Positions 1 through 9,089 of a stretch of DNA of 64,000 bases are shown piece after piece. The DNA is from DAISJI01 sp964559835. Lineage in GTDB: Bacteria; Acidobacteriota; Terriglobia; Terriglobales; Acidobacteriaceae. The notes beneath the pieces were generated by a model. That model was given only the letters and a program-made list of their open reading frames with translations, was not told the DNA's origin and did no database searches. The translations under genes were made by a program, and so were the position numbers. The stretch is from the NCBI GenBank assembly GCA_964559835.1, contig CAZLJE010000010.1, positions 84,717 through 148,716 of the forward strand, in the 5' to 3' direction. Each line of letters opens with the position of its first letter. Position 1 is the stretch's first letter.

Positions 1-1
1 G

Positions 2-835
2 TTCGTGTTCACGGGATCCTTGCAAGACGTGTCGGCGAAGCGGCCCGAGGTCCCGGACGTGCCCATCGTCGCTGTCGACGAGAACGAAGTCGAGCTGCAA
101 GTCGCGCCTCGCGGAAGCCATCCGCTAGAGCCGAAGATCATGCTGGAGAAAGACGATTGGACGCGATGGAACGACTATGGCATTGGCCTTCTATTGCAGG
201 GAGATCTCAAAGGCGCACGGGCCGCGTTCGAGAAAATCACGGAGATCGATGACAAGAACCCCGACGGCTGGGTGAACCTCGGCCGCGTCGCCGTGCAGGA
301 AGGTGACATGGAACGGGCACACCAGGTGCTTCAGCGTGCGCTGAGGATCGCACCGCGTCTCGCCCGCGCGAACTTTTTCTATGCCAAGGTCCTGCGCAAT
401 GACGGCGATTACGACGGAGCCGCTAGTCACTTGCGCACCGTCCTCGAGCAGTACCCGCACGACCGCGTCGTCCTGAACGACCTCGGCCGAATTCTTTTCC
501 TGAAACGCCAGTACCAGGGCGCGATCGAGATCCTGAATAACGTCTTACGCGTCGATCCCGAGGACCTACAGGCTCATTACAACCTTATGTTGTGTAACCA
601 GGGACTGGGTAACTCCAAGGAGGCGCAACGCGAGCGCAATCTTTATCTGCGGTTCAAAGCTGATGAAGCGGCGCAGGCCATTACTGGACCTTATCGCCAG
701 TTGCACCCCGAGGATAACAACGAGAGGCAGCCCATCCACGAACACGTATCGGTACCTTTGACGTCCGCCGTTACTAAATCGCCTGTGAAGTCGGTTTCGC
801 AGAAGCGCCGCAGCGGTGCCGATGTCGGCCGATGA
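2..835 (+). CDS. TPR-repeat protein, 5'-truncated by the window edge
   Basis: The frame is open to the window edge, so this is probably the C-terminal part of a longer protein; the first possible in-window start is a GTG at 5. Residues about 50-215 hold tandem tetratricopeptide repeats (for example the GDMERAHQVLQRALRIAP helix pair, then units ending in DPEDLQAHYNL), which form protein-protein interaction superhelices. The tail is charged and low in complexity. The stop overlaps the start of the next gene by four bases (ATGA), so the two are probably co-translated. In Acidobacteria such TPR segments often follow a multihaem cytochrome domain; that part is outside the window, so this is only an inference. 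Confidence 0.75.
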   Translation, partial: FVFTGSLQDVSAKRPEVPDVPIVAVDENEVELQVAPRGSHPLEPKIMLEKDDWTRWNDYGIGLLLQGDLKGARAAFEKITEIDDKNPDGWVNLGRVAVQEGDMERAHQVLQRALRIAPRLARANFFYAKVLRNDGDYDGAASHLRTVLEQYPHDRVVLNDLGRILFLKRQYQGAIEILNNVLRVDPEDLQAHYNLMLCNQGLGNSKEAQRERNLYLRFKADEAAQAITGPYRQLHPEDNNERQPIHEHVSVPLTSAVTKSPVKSVSQKRRSGADVGR

Positions 836-2622
836 AAAGGACAAGAATGTCGAATGAATGCAAGCTGACTTGCCTTGTGTGCTGCGTATTGGCGTGCGTC
901 CCCGCCTTTGCGCAGAAGATCCACTTCTCCGACATAACGCAGTCTGCCGGCATCCACTTCGTGCATAACAACGGCGCGTTCGGCAAGAAATACCTGCCCG
1001 AGACTCTCGGTCCGGGCGGTGCGTTCATCGATTACGACAACGACGGCTATCCCGACATCCTTCTGGTGAACGGCACGGATTTTGCCGGGCATACCTCCCA
1101 CGGCACCACTACGCTGAAGCTCTACCACAATAATGGCAACGGTACGTTCACCGATGTCACCGCTAAGTCCGGCCTCACCATTCCTATTTACGGCATGGGT
1201 GTCGCGATCGGCGACTACGACGATGACGGTTACGACGACATCTTCATCAGTGCTCTCGGCCAGAGTCATCTCTTTCACAACAACCGCAACGGCACGTTCA
1301 CCGATGTGACGAAGACTGCCGGAATGGAAGGAGTGAAAGAGTTCAGCACGAGTGCGGCATGGGTCGATTACGACAAAGATGGCAAGCTGGACCTGATCGT
1401 CGCGAACTACGTCCAGTGGTCTCCTGAGAACGACTTGTTCTGTACGCTGGACGGGTCGCACAAGTCCTACTGCACACCGGAATCGTATAAGGGGGCCTCG
1501 GTCCGTGTCTGGCACAACCTTGGCAACGGAAGATTCGAGGATGCCACCAAAAAGTGCGGTATGTTCGACGTTACGTCCAAAGGCCTCGGCATCGCCATCC
1601 TCGATTACAACGGCGATGGCTGGCCCGACATCCTGCTGGCCAACGACACTCAGCCCAACAAGCTTTACCTGAACAACGGCAACGGCACTTTTACTGAAAA
1701 GGCGGTGACCGCGGGCATCGCGTTTAGCGAGGACGGCGTCGCCCGCGCCGGCATGGGCGTAGATGCCGCGGATTATGATCGGTCGGGACGCCCGAGCGTC
1801 ATCATCAGCAACTTCTCGAATCAGATGATGGCGCTCTACCACAATGAAGGAAACGGATTATTCGTCGACGAATCCCCACGAACAAACCTCGGCCGTGAGA
1901 GCCTGCTGACGCTCGGATTCGGCTGCTTCTTCTTCGATTATGACCTGGACGGCTGGCCCGATATTTTCGTCGCGGACGGTCATATCGAAAGCGATATCGA
2001 GAAGATCCAGAAGCGCATCACGTATCGTCAGCCGCCGCATCTTTTTCATAACCTGGGCCAGGGAAAGTTCGAAGACGAAGCGGCGAATGCCGGAGTTGCG
2101 TTCTCCGCACCGCGTGTCGCTCGCGGCGGCGCCTACGCCGATATTAATAATGATGGCTATTTGGATCTTCTCATCATGACCAATGCCGGCCCGGCTCTTT
2201 TGTTCCGCAATGACGGCGGGCCGAACCACAGTCTGCGGGTCAAGTTGATCGGCCAGCAGTCCAACCGCGATGGCATCGGCGCCGTCGTACGCGTGACCAC
2301 CGGCCCGGACAAGCAGTGGCAGATGATGCGCAGCGGCTCGTCCTATCTTTCGCAAAGCGAACTGGTCTTGACCTTTGGTCTTGGTGCGGAGCCGGCCCCA
2401 TCGTCGGTTGAGATTGTATGGCCAAGCGGTCGTGTGGACAGACTGTCCAATGTCGCAGCGGACGAGACCGTCACGGTGACCGAAGGGAAGGGTATAACAT
2501 CAGCGCGACCCTATTCGAAACGCGCGGAGGATCGACGTGCAAGCTCGCCTTCCAAGACTAACGCTCATGTTGGCAGTAGCTCTGGGAACGCTCGCCCCGG
2601 GAGCTCCACGGCGAATCGGTGA
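832..2622 (+). CDS. CRTAC1-type FG-GAP/ASPIC-UnbV secreted protein
   Basis: A 596-residue exported protein. Residues 1-24 form a signal peptide ending in the AFAQ cleavage region. Residues about 60-470 carry repeated FG-GAP/VCBS blades, each with calcium-loop signatures such as DYDNDGYPDI, DYDDDGYDDI and DYNGDGWPDI, which predicts a beta-propeller. The C-terminal part (about 480-550) matches the ASPIC/UnbV module, with LRVKLIG and VEIVWPSGRVD. The ATG overlaps the previous stop (ATGA). The last 86 bases overlap the next gene in another frame. The propeller probably binds extracellular ligands; no catalytic function can be assigned. The family is greatly expanded in Acidobacteria. Confidence 0.9.
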   Translation: MKRTRMSNECKLTCLVCCVLACVPAFAQKIHFSDITQSAGIHFVHNNGAFGKKYLPETLGPGGAFIDYDNDGYPDILLVNGTDFAGHTSHGTTTLKLYHNNGNGTFTDVTAKSGLTIPIYGMGVAIGDYDDDGYDDIFISALGQSHLFHNNRNGTFTDVTKTAGMEGVKEFSTSAAWVDYDKDGKLDLIVANYVQWSPENDLFCTLDGSHKSYCTPESYKGASVRVWHNLGNGRFEDATKKCGMFDVTSKGLGIAILDYNGDGWPDILLANDTQPNKLYLNNGNGTFTEKAVTAGIAFSEDGVARAGMGVDAADYDRSGRPSVIISNFSNQMMALYHNEGNGLFVDESPRTNLGRESLLTLGFGCFFFDYDLDGWPDIFVADGHIESDIEKIQKRITYRQPPHLFHNLGQGKFEDEAANAGVAFSAPRVARGGAYADINNDGYLDLLIMTNAGPALLFRNDGGPNHSLRVKLIGQQSNRDGIGAVVRVTTGPDKQWQMMRSGSSYLSQSELVLTFGLGAEPAPSSVEIVWPSGRVDRLSNVAADETVTVTEGKGITSARPYSKRAEDRRASSPSKTNAHVGSSSGNARPGSSTANR

Positions 2623-5600
2623 TCCGCAGGAACGCTCCGGAGCTTCTTCGACTGGGTCCTCCAACGCGGTAGAAGCAGTCCGCTTGAATAACCTCGGGGT
2701 CGCCTACATGGGCCAGCAGCGCTTTGCCGAAGCGACCCGCCTGTTCCAGCGCGCGTATACTCGCGATCCCAAGCTCGAGGTCGCCCGGTTGAACGAAGGC
2801 ATCTCTCTGCTCAACGAGCAGAAGATCGACGCCGCCCGCGCTGCGCTGCAAGCAGTCGTGAAACGTGATCCGAGCAACGCGCGAGCGTGGTTCAATCTCG
2901 GATTGCTCTATCGAGGAGCGGACCAGCCGAAAGAAGCTGTCGACGCGTTTCGACACTCCGCACAGTTGGCTCCCGACGATCCCGATACGCACTATTTCGT
3001 TGGCGCATCCGCAGTGCAAATGCAGGATGATCAAACCGCCATCGCCGCGTTTCAGAAAGCTCTCCAGTTGAATCCGTACCATGCCTCAGCAGAATTCGGC
3101 CTTGCGCGCGTGTACCAGCGTCTCGGGAACCAGGAAGAAGCCCGCAAGCACCTCACGGTTTTTCAGCACCTTACACAAACAAAGCTCGGCGTCCCCATGA
3201 GCCTCGCGTACGGCGAGCAAGGGGTCCTTTCGGTCGGAGAACAGGCGCGGCTGCCGCAATCGAGTGTGCCGCGGCCGATCAAAGTGAGGTTCACGGATGT
3301 GACAGCGACCGCCGGCCTCTCGGGAATTGGTGCGAAGACAAACGACGTCACCGCCGATGTTGCCGCGTGCTGGCTTGATTTCGACAATGACGGGAATCCC
3401 GATCTGTTCGTTGGTTCGGGCGGAGCTACCGGCGGAATGGCCCTGTATCACAACACAGGCCACGGAAAGTTCCAGGACGTCACCAAATCCGCCGGCCTGG
3501 ACCCGACGCGCTCAGCGATCGGCTGCGCCGTCTCGGATTACGACAACGATGGCTTTGCGGATCTCGCAGTGTCGCTCGGTCGTGATGCAAAGGTAGTGCT
3601 CTATCACAATCAGCACGACGGAACGTTCAAGGACGTCACCGCCGACGCTCACATCAACGCCGGCGGACACGTCGCGCAACTTGCCTGGGTCGACTACGAC
3701 CACGACGGCGATACCGACCTGTACGTTGTCGGCAGCGGGTATGTAAGCGGTCCGACGATTAGCATCCTGTATCGGAACAATGGAGACGGTACCTTCACGG
3801 ATGTAACTGAAGCCACCGGCTTTGGTGTTGGCGCGCACGTCGTGCTTCCAACCGATTACAACAACGATCGCGCGGTGGATATTGTGTCCGCCGGAGGAAA
3901 GCCGGCGTTGATGACGAACCCTCGGGAAGGGAGGTGGCCGCGGTCGGAACTGTGGATGGAGGGCAACACCGTTGCTGCTGGGATCGGCGACTTCAACAAG
4001 GACGGCTGGCCGGATGTTGCCTTTGCTCGTGCCGATAGACCGGCGGTCACGTTGTGGCAGAACGTCGACGGCAAGTCCGCCAAACCTGTGGCGCTGCCCG
4101 ACGTCGGCCTGAGAAATGCGACCAGCATCGTGGCACTCGATTACGACAACGACGGCTGGATCGATTTGGCCGTCGTGGGCACTACTGCTGCGGGACAGGG
4201 TGCTATACGCCTGCTGCGAAACGAGAATGGCGCCGGGTTTCGCGATGTCAGCGCCGACACCGGTCTCGAAAAAATCCGCTTGTCGGACCCTCAGGCAATC
4301 GCCGCGGCAGATTACGACGGCGATGGCGCCGTCGATATCCTTATAACCCAAGCGGGTGGACCGCCGATTCTGCTGCACAACGAGGGTGGCAACCAGAACC
4401 ACTCACTTCGATTGTCTTTGAAAGGACTCAACGACAACAAAAGCGCGATCGGCAGCAAGGTCGAGGTCTTCGCCGGGCAATTGTGGCAGAGGTTCGAGAT
4501 CGGCAATAGCTCGTCGCCCGGTCAAAGTTCGACGGACCTGCTCGTCGGCATCGGTAAGGAGACGCAAGCAGATGTCGTGCGTATTCTCTGGCCCACCGGC
4601 GTTGTGCAGGACGAGGTCGAGATCGCCTCCGGGAAAACCGCCAAGATCCTCGAGATTGATCGCCGCGGCAGCTCGTGCCCGATATTATTTGCGTGGGACG
4701 GCGCGCGATATCGCTTCATCACCGATATGCTTGGCGCCGGTGTTCTCGGGCATTGGATCGCTCCGAATACGCGCAACATCCCCGATCCTACGGAGTACGT
4801 GAAAATCGAAGATTTCTCGCCTGCGCCCCGTAATGGCCGGCTCAGCTTCCGGCTGATGGAGCCTATGGAGGAGGTCGTATATATCGATCAGGCGCGCCTC
4901 CTCGCAGTGGACCATCCTGCGGACGCCTTGGTGTACCCGAACGAATACTTCGCCAGCAACCCGCCTTATCCCGAGTTCAAAGTCGTTTCTGCACGCGAGC
5001 CGCGCACCGTCAGAGGGTGGGACGACCGCGGTCACGAAGTAACCGAACTCCTGCGCAAACGCGATCACCGCTACGTGACCGATTTCACCCGATTGCCTTT
5101 TGCCGGTTTCACGCGCCCGCACAAGCTCGAATTGGATCTGGGGAGGAAATACGCCGGAGGACCGCTCCGGCTTCTCATGTCGGGTTACATCGAATACTTC
5201 ACCGCCACCTCGATGTACGCCGCCGATCAGGCGGGCATCCAGCCGTTCGCACCGTACGTCGAAGCGCTGGACCAGAGTGGCAAGTGGGTTCGCGTCATCG
5301 ACGACATGGGTTTCCCCGCCGGTCTGCCGCGCACGATCACAGTCGACCTTTCCGGTAAGCTCCCACTCGGAACGCAGCGCATCCGCCTTACGACGAATCT
5401 TCAAATCTACTGGGACCAAGTCCTCGTCGACGAATCGGAGCCATTACCGGTTGCTGGGGATGCGGATCGCCCGGGCGTCGTGGTTCGCGAAGTGCCGCTA
5501 GTAAAAGCCCAACTGCGATTCCATGGGTATCCGCGTTCCCAGGAAGGCTCGACGCCCGGAGACCTATCGTACCGCTACGAGGACGTCAGCCTCACCGGTC

Positions 5601-5992
5601 CCTACTCGCGCGAGATAGGCGCCTATACGCGCTATGGCGATGTGACCTCCCTCCTACGACAGGTCGACGACCGCTTCGTGATTCTTGGTTCCGGGGAGGA
5701 AATCGCCGTTGATTTCGATCCAACCACACTACCGTCGCTTCCGCCTGGATGGAAACGCGACTACTTCTTCTTTGCCGACGGCTACGAAAAGGACATGGAT
5801 TTCTACGCCGCGGAAGCCAACACCGTCGACCCGCTCCCTTTCAGTGCGATGGAAATATATCCTTCCAGCCGAAACTATCCGGATGACTCGGCGCACATCG
5901 ACTACCAGCTCGAATACAACACGCGTTTCGTGACGAATCCGGCGCCCCGCTCATTCCGGTATCACTACCACGGCATACTCGTTTCACATTGA
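2537..5992 (+). CDS. Large secreted TPR + FG-GAP + ASPIC/UnbV protein
   Basis: A 1151-residue protein. The GTG start at 2537 is chosen because GGAGG (2526-2530) sits six bases upstream; this creates an 86-base overlap with the preceding gene. Order of parts: hydrophobic signal segment (about 1-25), TPR units (about 45-215, e.g. LNNLGVAYMGQQRFAEA), FG-GAP/VCBS blades with D-x-D-x-DG loops (about 255-610), an ASPIC/UnbV module (about 620-710, with VVRILWPTGVVQDEVEI) and a beta-rich C-terminal region of about 440 residues starting SCPILFAWDGARY. I cannot name that last region. With the two upstream genes it forms a translationally overlapping trio, probably an extracytoplasmic assembly. Function unknown. 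Confidence 0.9.
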   Translation: MQARLPRLTLMLAVALGTLAPGAPRRIGDPQERSGASSTGSSNAVEAVRLNNLGVAYMGQQRFAEATRLFQRAYTRDPKLEVARLNEGISLLNEQKIDAARAALQAVVKRDPSNARAWFNLGLLYRGADQPKEAVDAFRHSAQLAPDDPDTHYFVGASAVQMQDDQTAIAAFQKALQLNPYHASAEFGLARVYQRLGNQEEARKHLTVFQHLTQTKLGVPMSLAYGEQGVLSVGEQARLPQSSVPRPIKVRFTDVTATAGLSGIGAKTNDVTADVAACWLDFDNDGNPDLFVGSGGATGGMALYHNTGHGKFQDVTKSAGLDPTRSAIGCAVSDYDNDGFADLAVSLGRDAKVVLYHNQHDGTFKDVTADAHINAGGHVAQLAWVDYDHDGDTDLYVVGSGYVSGPTISILYRNNGDGTFTDVTEATGFGVGAHVVLPTDYNNDRAVDIVSAGGKPALMTNPREGRWPRSELWMEGNTVAAGIGDFNKDGWPDVAFARADRPAVTLWQNVDGKSAKPVALPDVGLRNATSIVALDYDNDGWIDLAVVGTTAAGQGAIRLLRNENGAGFRDVSADTGLEKIRLSDPQAIAAADYDGDGAVDILITQAGGPPILLHNEGGNQNHSLRLSLKGLNDNKSAIGSKVEVFAGQLWQRFEIGNSSSPGQSSTDLLVGIGKETQADVVRILWPTGVVQDEVEIASGKTAKILEIDRRGSSCPILFAWDGARYRFITDMLGAGVLGHWIAPNTRNIPDPTEYVKIEDFSPAPRNGRLSFRLMEPMEEVVYIDQARLLAVDHPADALVYPNEYFASNPPYPEFKVVSAREPRTVRGWDDRGHEVTELLRKRDHRYVTDFTRLPFAGFTRPHKLELDLGRKYAGGPLRLLMSGYIEYFTATSMYAADQAGIQPFAPYVEALDQSGKWVRVIDDMGFPAGLPRTITVDLSGKLPLGTQRIRLTTNLQIYWDQVLVDESEPLPVAGDADRPGVVVREVPLVKAQLRFHGYPRSQEGSTPGDLSYRYEDVSLTGPYSREIGAYTRYGDVTSLLRQVDDRFVILGSGEEIAVDFDPTTLPSLPPGWKRDYFFFADGYEKDMDFYAAEANTVDPLPFSAMEIYPSSRNYPDDSAHIDYQLEYNTRFVTNPAPRSFRYHYHGILVSH

Positions 5993-6127
5993 TCGCCGGC
6001 AACGCTGCAATATCGATTCATGGCCGGATGTGAAGCTTTTTTTGATAGCCGGCTAATACAAAAACACTATGGCGCAACGTCCGCGTTACACGTAAAGTGC
6101 CGCCACTGTTGTGGGGTGAAAACACGC

Positions 6128-7291
6128 ATGTTTAATGAGGCTGTCCACTGCAGCTGTGTTCGCGTTTCCCTGATTGCCGTATTGACCGCGGCCGCGTTCC
6201 TCATCAACACTCCCCATGCCCTTGGCCAAGGTTGAGTGGCCGCCCGGTCGAGTGCGCCCGTGATCGGCGCCTTATGCAAGGGGACAAACCCGGAAGCTGA
6301 CCTTTCGACCCAGAATGACGGCGATGGGCCGTTCTCGGCCCATCATTGGTCGATCTCGTTTGGATATCGCAAACAATACTCGCACCGGCATTTTGTCGGC
6401 AGTGTCGAGCAGGTGCAGCGGCAGCAGCAAGGGACGGAGGTCGTCAATTCCATCCACCTATTTGATGTGTCGCTGACCTACAACTTCAGTCCGCGCTGGA
6501 GCATGAGTTTGAGCGTCCCTGTCATGAACGCGACCCGGACCTACGACCACCAGCTCCTGCAGAACGCACTGCATATCCCCGGCGCTCCCGACCAGGTGTC
6601 GAATAGCAATGGGATCGGCGACATCGGAGTCTCAGCTCAATTTTGGCTGATTCGTCCGCCTGCGGAACATGGCCGCAATATCGCATTCTCTTTCGGCGCC
6701 GTCTTCCCGACCGGCAACAGCCGCGCCTGGGACACGGTAGAAACTATTAGCGGACCGCAGAAGGTTTTCGTCGACCAATCGATCCAGCCTGGCTCGGGCG
6801 GCTACGGCATTATGTTTGGGACGCAGGCGTTCCAGCGCGTCCGTCGCGCCGTCCTGTACGTCTCAGGGTCCTATGTCCTGACCCCGCAGGATATCAGCGG
6901 CACTCCTAACGCGTCGCTGGCGGGTTTGAATCGCACACCCAATCCGCTGACGGCTTATATGTCAGTCCCCGATCAGTACCTCGTCGATGGTGGGGTCGCA
7001 TATCCCTTCCCGCACGTGCGCGGGCTCGCCTGGAAGACGGGCCTGCGTTACGAGGGAGTGAAGGTTAAAGACCTCATCGGCGACAGCCTCGGTTTTCGCA
7101 GGCCCGGCTATGCGCTTTCGATCGAACCTGGGCTGCAGTATGAGCACCGCCGCGACACTTGGACGTTCAACCTGCCAGTTGCTATGCAGCGCAATCGGAA
7201 GCGCAGCGTTCCCGACCAGATGCTGGGCACTGCCGGCGACGCCGCATTCGCCGACTACATTTTGTTGATCGGTTACTCACGACGGTTCTGA
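6128..7291 (+). pseudogene. Outer-membrane beta-barrel protein interrupted by in-frame TGA
   Basis: The ATG at 6128 opens a 35-codon stretch that is a textbook signal peptide (hydrophobic core VSLIAVLTAAAFLI, then HALGQG). It is followed by TGA at 6233-6235 and then, in the same frame, by a GTG at 6236 that reads on for 351 codons. The downstream part has alternating hydrophobic/polar strands (for example HHWSISFGYRKQY, HLFDVSLTYNFSPRW) and ends in FADYILLIGYSRRF, with a terminal Phe typical of outer-membrane barrels. So one gene appears split exactly at the signal/mature boundary. Either it is a nonsense mutation or sequencing error, or the mature part is translated from GTG without a signal. 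The TlpA gene follows after one base, suggesting an operon. Confidence 0.6.
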
Positions 7292-7292
7292 T

Positions 7293-7871
7293 ATGACGAG
7301 ATTATTTCGCCTCTCTCTGCTTGCGTCGTTTGTCGCGGTCGGACTGCTCGCGACGATCCTTTGCCTTCCGGTCGCCGCGGCACAGGAGCGACCTCATTTG
7401 TCTCTTGCCGATCTCCGCGGACAGCAGCATAGCCTTGATGAGTATCGCGGCAAGCCCATCGTGGTGAATTTCTGGGCGACGTGGTGTGCCGCCTGCCAGC
7501 ACGAAATGCCTTTGTTCATTGACCTCAAGAAGCACTACGGCGATTCGGTTCAGGTGGTCACCATCTCGCTCGATGACAGCAACACCCGTGACAAGATCGG
7601 GACCTTCGCCGTCAGGTACAAGATGGACGTTCCAATCCTGCTCGGGACCGTGGATGACTTGAAAAGAGTCGGGCTGGGCGAAGCCCTGCCTGCGACCCTG
7701 TTTCTCGACTCGGACGGTAACGCTGTGGCCCGAATCCTAGGCGAGGCGAGCAAGAACGACCTGCGTAGTCGGCTCGATTGGATTGTGAATAAAAAGGGTT
7801 CCGCTCCTCCCGCCCGCACTGACAACTTTGCCAAGCGCCGCCCTGACGACGCTGCAATCCACGTACGTTAG
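7293..7871 (+). CDS. TlpA/ResA-like thioredoxin-fold protein
   Basis: A 192-residue exported thiol-disulfide protein. An N-terminal signal peptide (about 1-31, ending PVAAAQ) precedes a thioredoxin fold with the redox motif WCAAC in the context VVNFWATWCAACQHEMP. The expected cis-Pro lies in LPATLFLDSDG. TlpA/ResA proteins reduce apocytochrome or other periplasmic cysteines; the substrate here is not evident. The tail after about residue 165 is a basic extension outside the fold. The start lies one base after the barrel gene's stop, so co-transcription is likely. Confidence 0.9.
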   Translation: MTRLFRLSLLASFVAVGLLATILCLPVAAAQERPHLSLADLRGQQHSLDEYRGKPIVVNFWATWCAACQHEMPLFIDLKKHYGDSVQVVTISLDDSNTRDKIGTFAVRYKMDVPILLGTVDDLKRVGLGEALPATLFLDSDGNAVARILGEASKNDLRSRLDWIVNKKGSAPPARTDNFAKRRPDDAAIHVR

Positions 7872-8019
7872 TCAAAGCCAGACATTTAGAACATCGGCGC
7901 TATCACTCGTATATTTCAATAACTTAGCTGAACAGAATGGGCAGAACACTAAGACGCTGGGCCTGCAGATTGTAGCTGCCGTTGCCAAGCACAATGGATG
8001 GACTGAATTCGAAACGGTA

Positions 8020-8403
8020 TCGGTTTCCAGGCTCTTCACGTCGAAGTGGCGACTGCAATCCCCCATCCTGGGACCCGCTCAGTTGATCCCCCGGTTGCGC
8101 GTCAGGCAATGGAGGGTGCCTTCCCGACTGCGAGCTTCGGGTAGCTACATGGCTATCTTTGATGGTAAGACTGTCACGCTATACCCGTCGATAGGAAACT
8201 GGAACCTGCCCTGCCGGTCGCACTATTTCATTACGAAGAACAAGGTCGCGTGCGCGCCGAAATGGACGGACAAGCAGATCGCCAGGGGGCGGTCGCAGGA
8301 AGCGCGAGCGAGAGAGAAGTACTACGCGGGCACGCACAGTGATACGAGCGCAGCGGACACACCAAGCAAGCCGCGACGAACAAAGAAGAAGATCAAGGAG
8401 TAG
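8020..8403 (+). pseudogene. Decayed DUF6527-like gene (3' part readable)
   Basis: From about 8140 to 8403 the plus frame reads FDGKTVTLYPSIGNWNLP then CRSHYFI, followed by a helical WTDKQIARGRSQEARAREKYY tail in pieces. This is the C-terminal signature I know from DUF6527 proteins. The frame stays open upstream to 7828, but that part has no family character. The expected cysteine knuckle appears in another frame (CASGNG, 8096-8113), and a likely earlier strand (LHVEVATAI, 8034-8060) in the third frame. Two frameshifts would therefore be needed to restore the gene, so I call it a pseudogene. DUF6527 genes elsewhere sit beside bacterial ubiquitin-like (E1/E2/JAB) systems; none is visible here. 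Confidence 0.5.
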
Positions 8404-8600
8404 CTGGCCCCGCGCGGAAGGCAGTTCAGGGATGGCAATTCGAAATCGCGGCATCGAGACAGAAGTGAGCGGCGCGACGATATTAGCGATGGCGTGACTC
8501 TAAAACTGGGGAACACACTAGGGAGAACAACGTCGGCTGAATCTGCCTCTTTGTGGCCACGAAAACGTTTGGGAAACCGTTGAAACCATTTGTTTGTGGT

Positions 8601-8651
8601 TTCTGATCGAAAATCAGTAGGTTGAAGGTTCGATTGCTTCCGCGCTCACCA
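8601..8651 (+). other. Possible tRNA 3' half (no 5' half found)
   Basis: The sequence contains an anticodon-arm-like hairpin (CTGA, 7-base loop TCGAAAA, TCAG), then a T-arm GAAGG-TTCGATT-GCTTC with one mismatch, then CGCGCTC-A-CCA resembling an acceptor 3' strand with encoded CCA at 8649-8651. No matching 5' acceptor/D-arm was found upstream. Such 3' ends are typical attachment-site duplicates left by integrative elements in tRNA genes. No integrase is present nearby. Confidence 0.35.
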
Positions 8652-9089
8652 TCTCTTTTCAATGATTTACCGCAGAAAAAGCCCGCACGGAAGCACTTTT
8701 GACGGGGTATTGAAAAGAAGCGTTTTAGCTCGTAGCGGCTCGAAGCGTACGGCACACTCACGGCACACCCGCCAGAGACTGGCCCACACGACTGACAGCT
8801 TGTTACCCACATTGTTATCAATCGAAAACTGCAGAAACACAGGTGTGAAAATTGTGATCGGCGAGCACTGAAGAAGGAATCGTAAAATCCAAGCTAAAGA
8901 CCTGGGCCGTCAATAAACAAAAAAACGATTTCAACGATTTCCCGACGTTTCTTTTGGGACAGCCCAGGTCTGCTACGACCTTGAACGTTTGATTTCAGGA
9001 TGAAGAGTTAGCACCGTAACCGGTGCAACACCTGTTTGATCAGTCCTCCCGGTCCAGCGCCGCGAGGAGTGGCCGCCGAGTCGATTTCC
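8652..9089. other. Intergenic stretch without a recognised gene
   Basis: About 440 bases, more AT-rich than the neighbours (for example the A-run near 8920). I see no open frame with coding character on either strand. It may be the end of a decayed insertion together with the tRNA-like fragment to its left. Confidence 0.5.

Noticed and set aside
6233..6235. Selenocysteine recoding of the TGA in the barrel gene
   Set aside because: No convincing stem-loop directly downstream, and the protein type is not a known selenoprotein; mutation or sequencing error is simpler.
8483..8821. A 112-codon minus-strand frame in the gene-poor region
   Set aside because: No family signal, poor codon bias, and it runs antisense through the tRNA-like 3' end.
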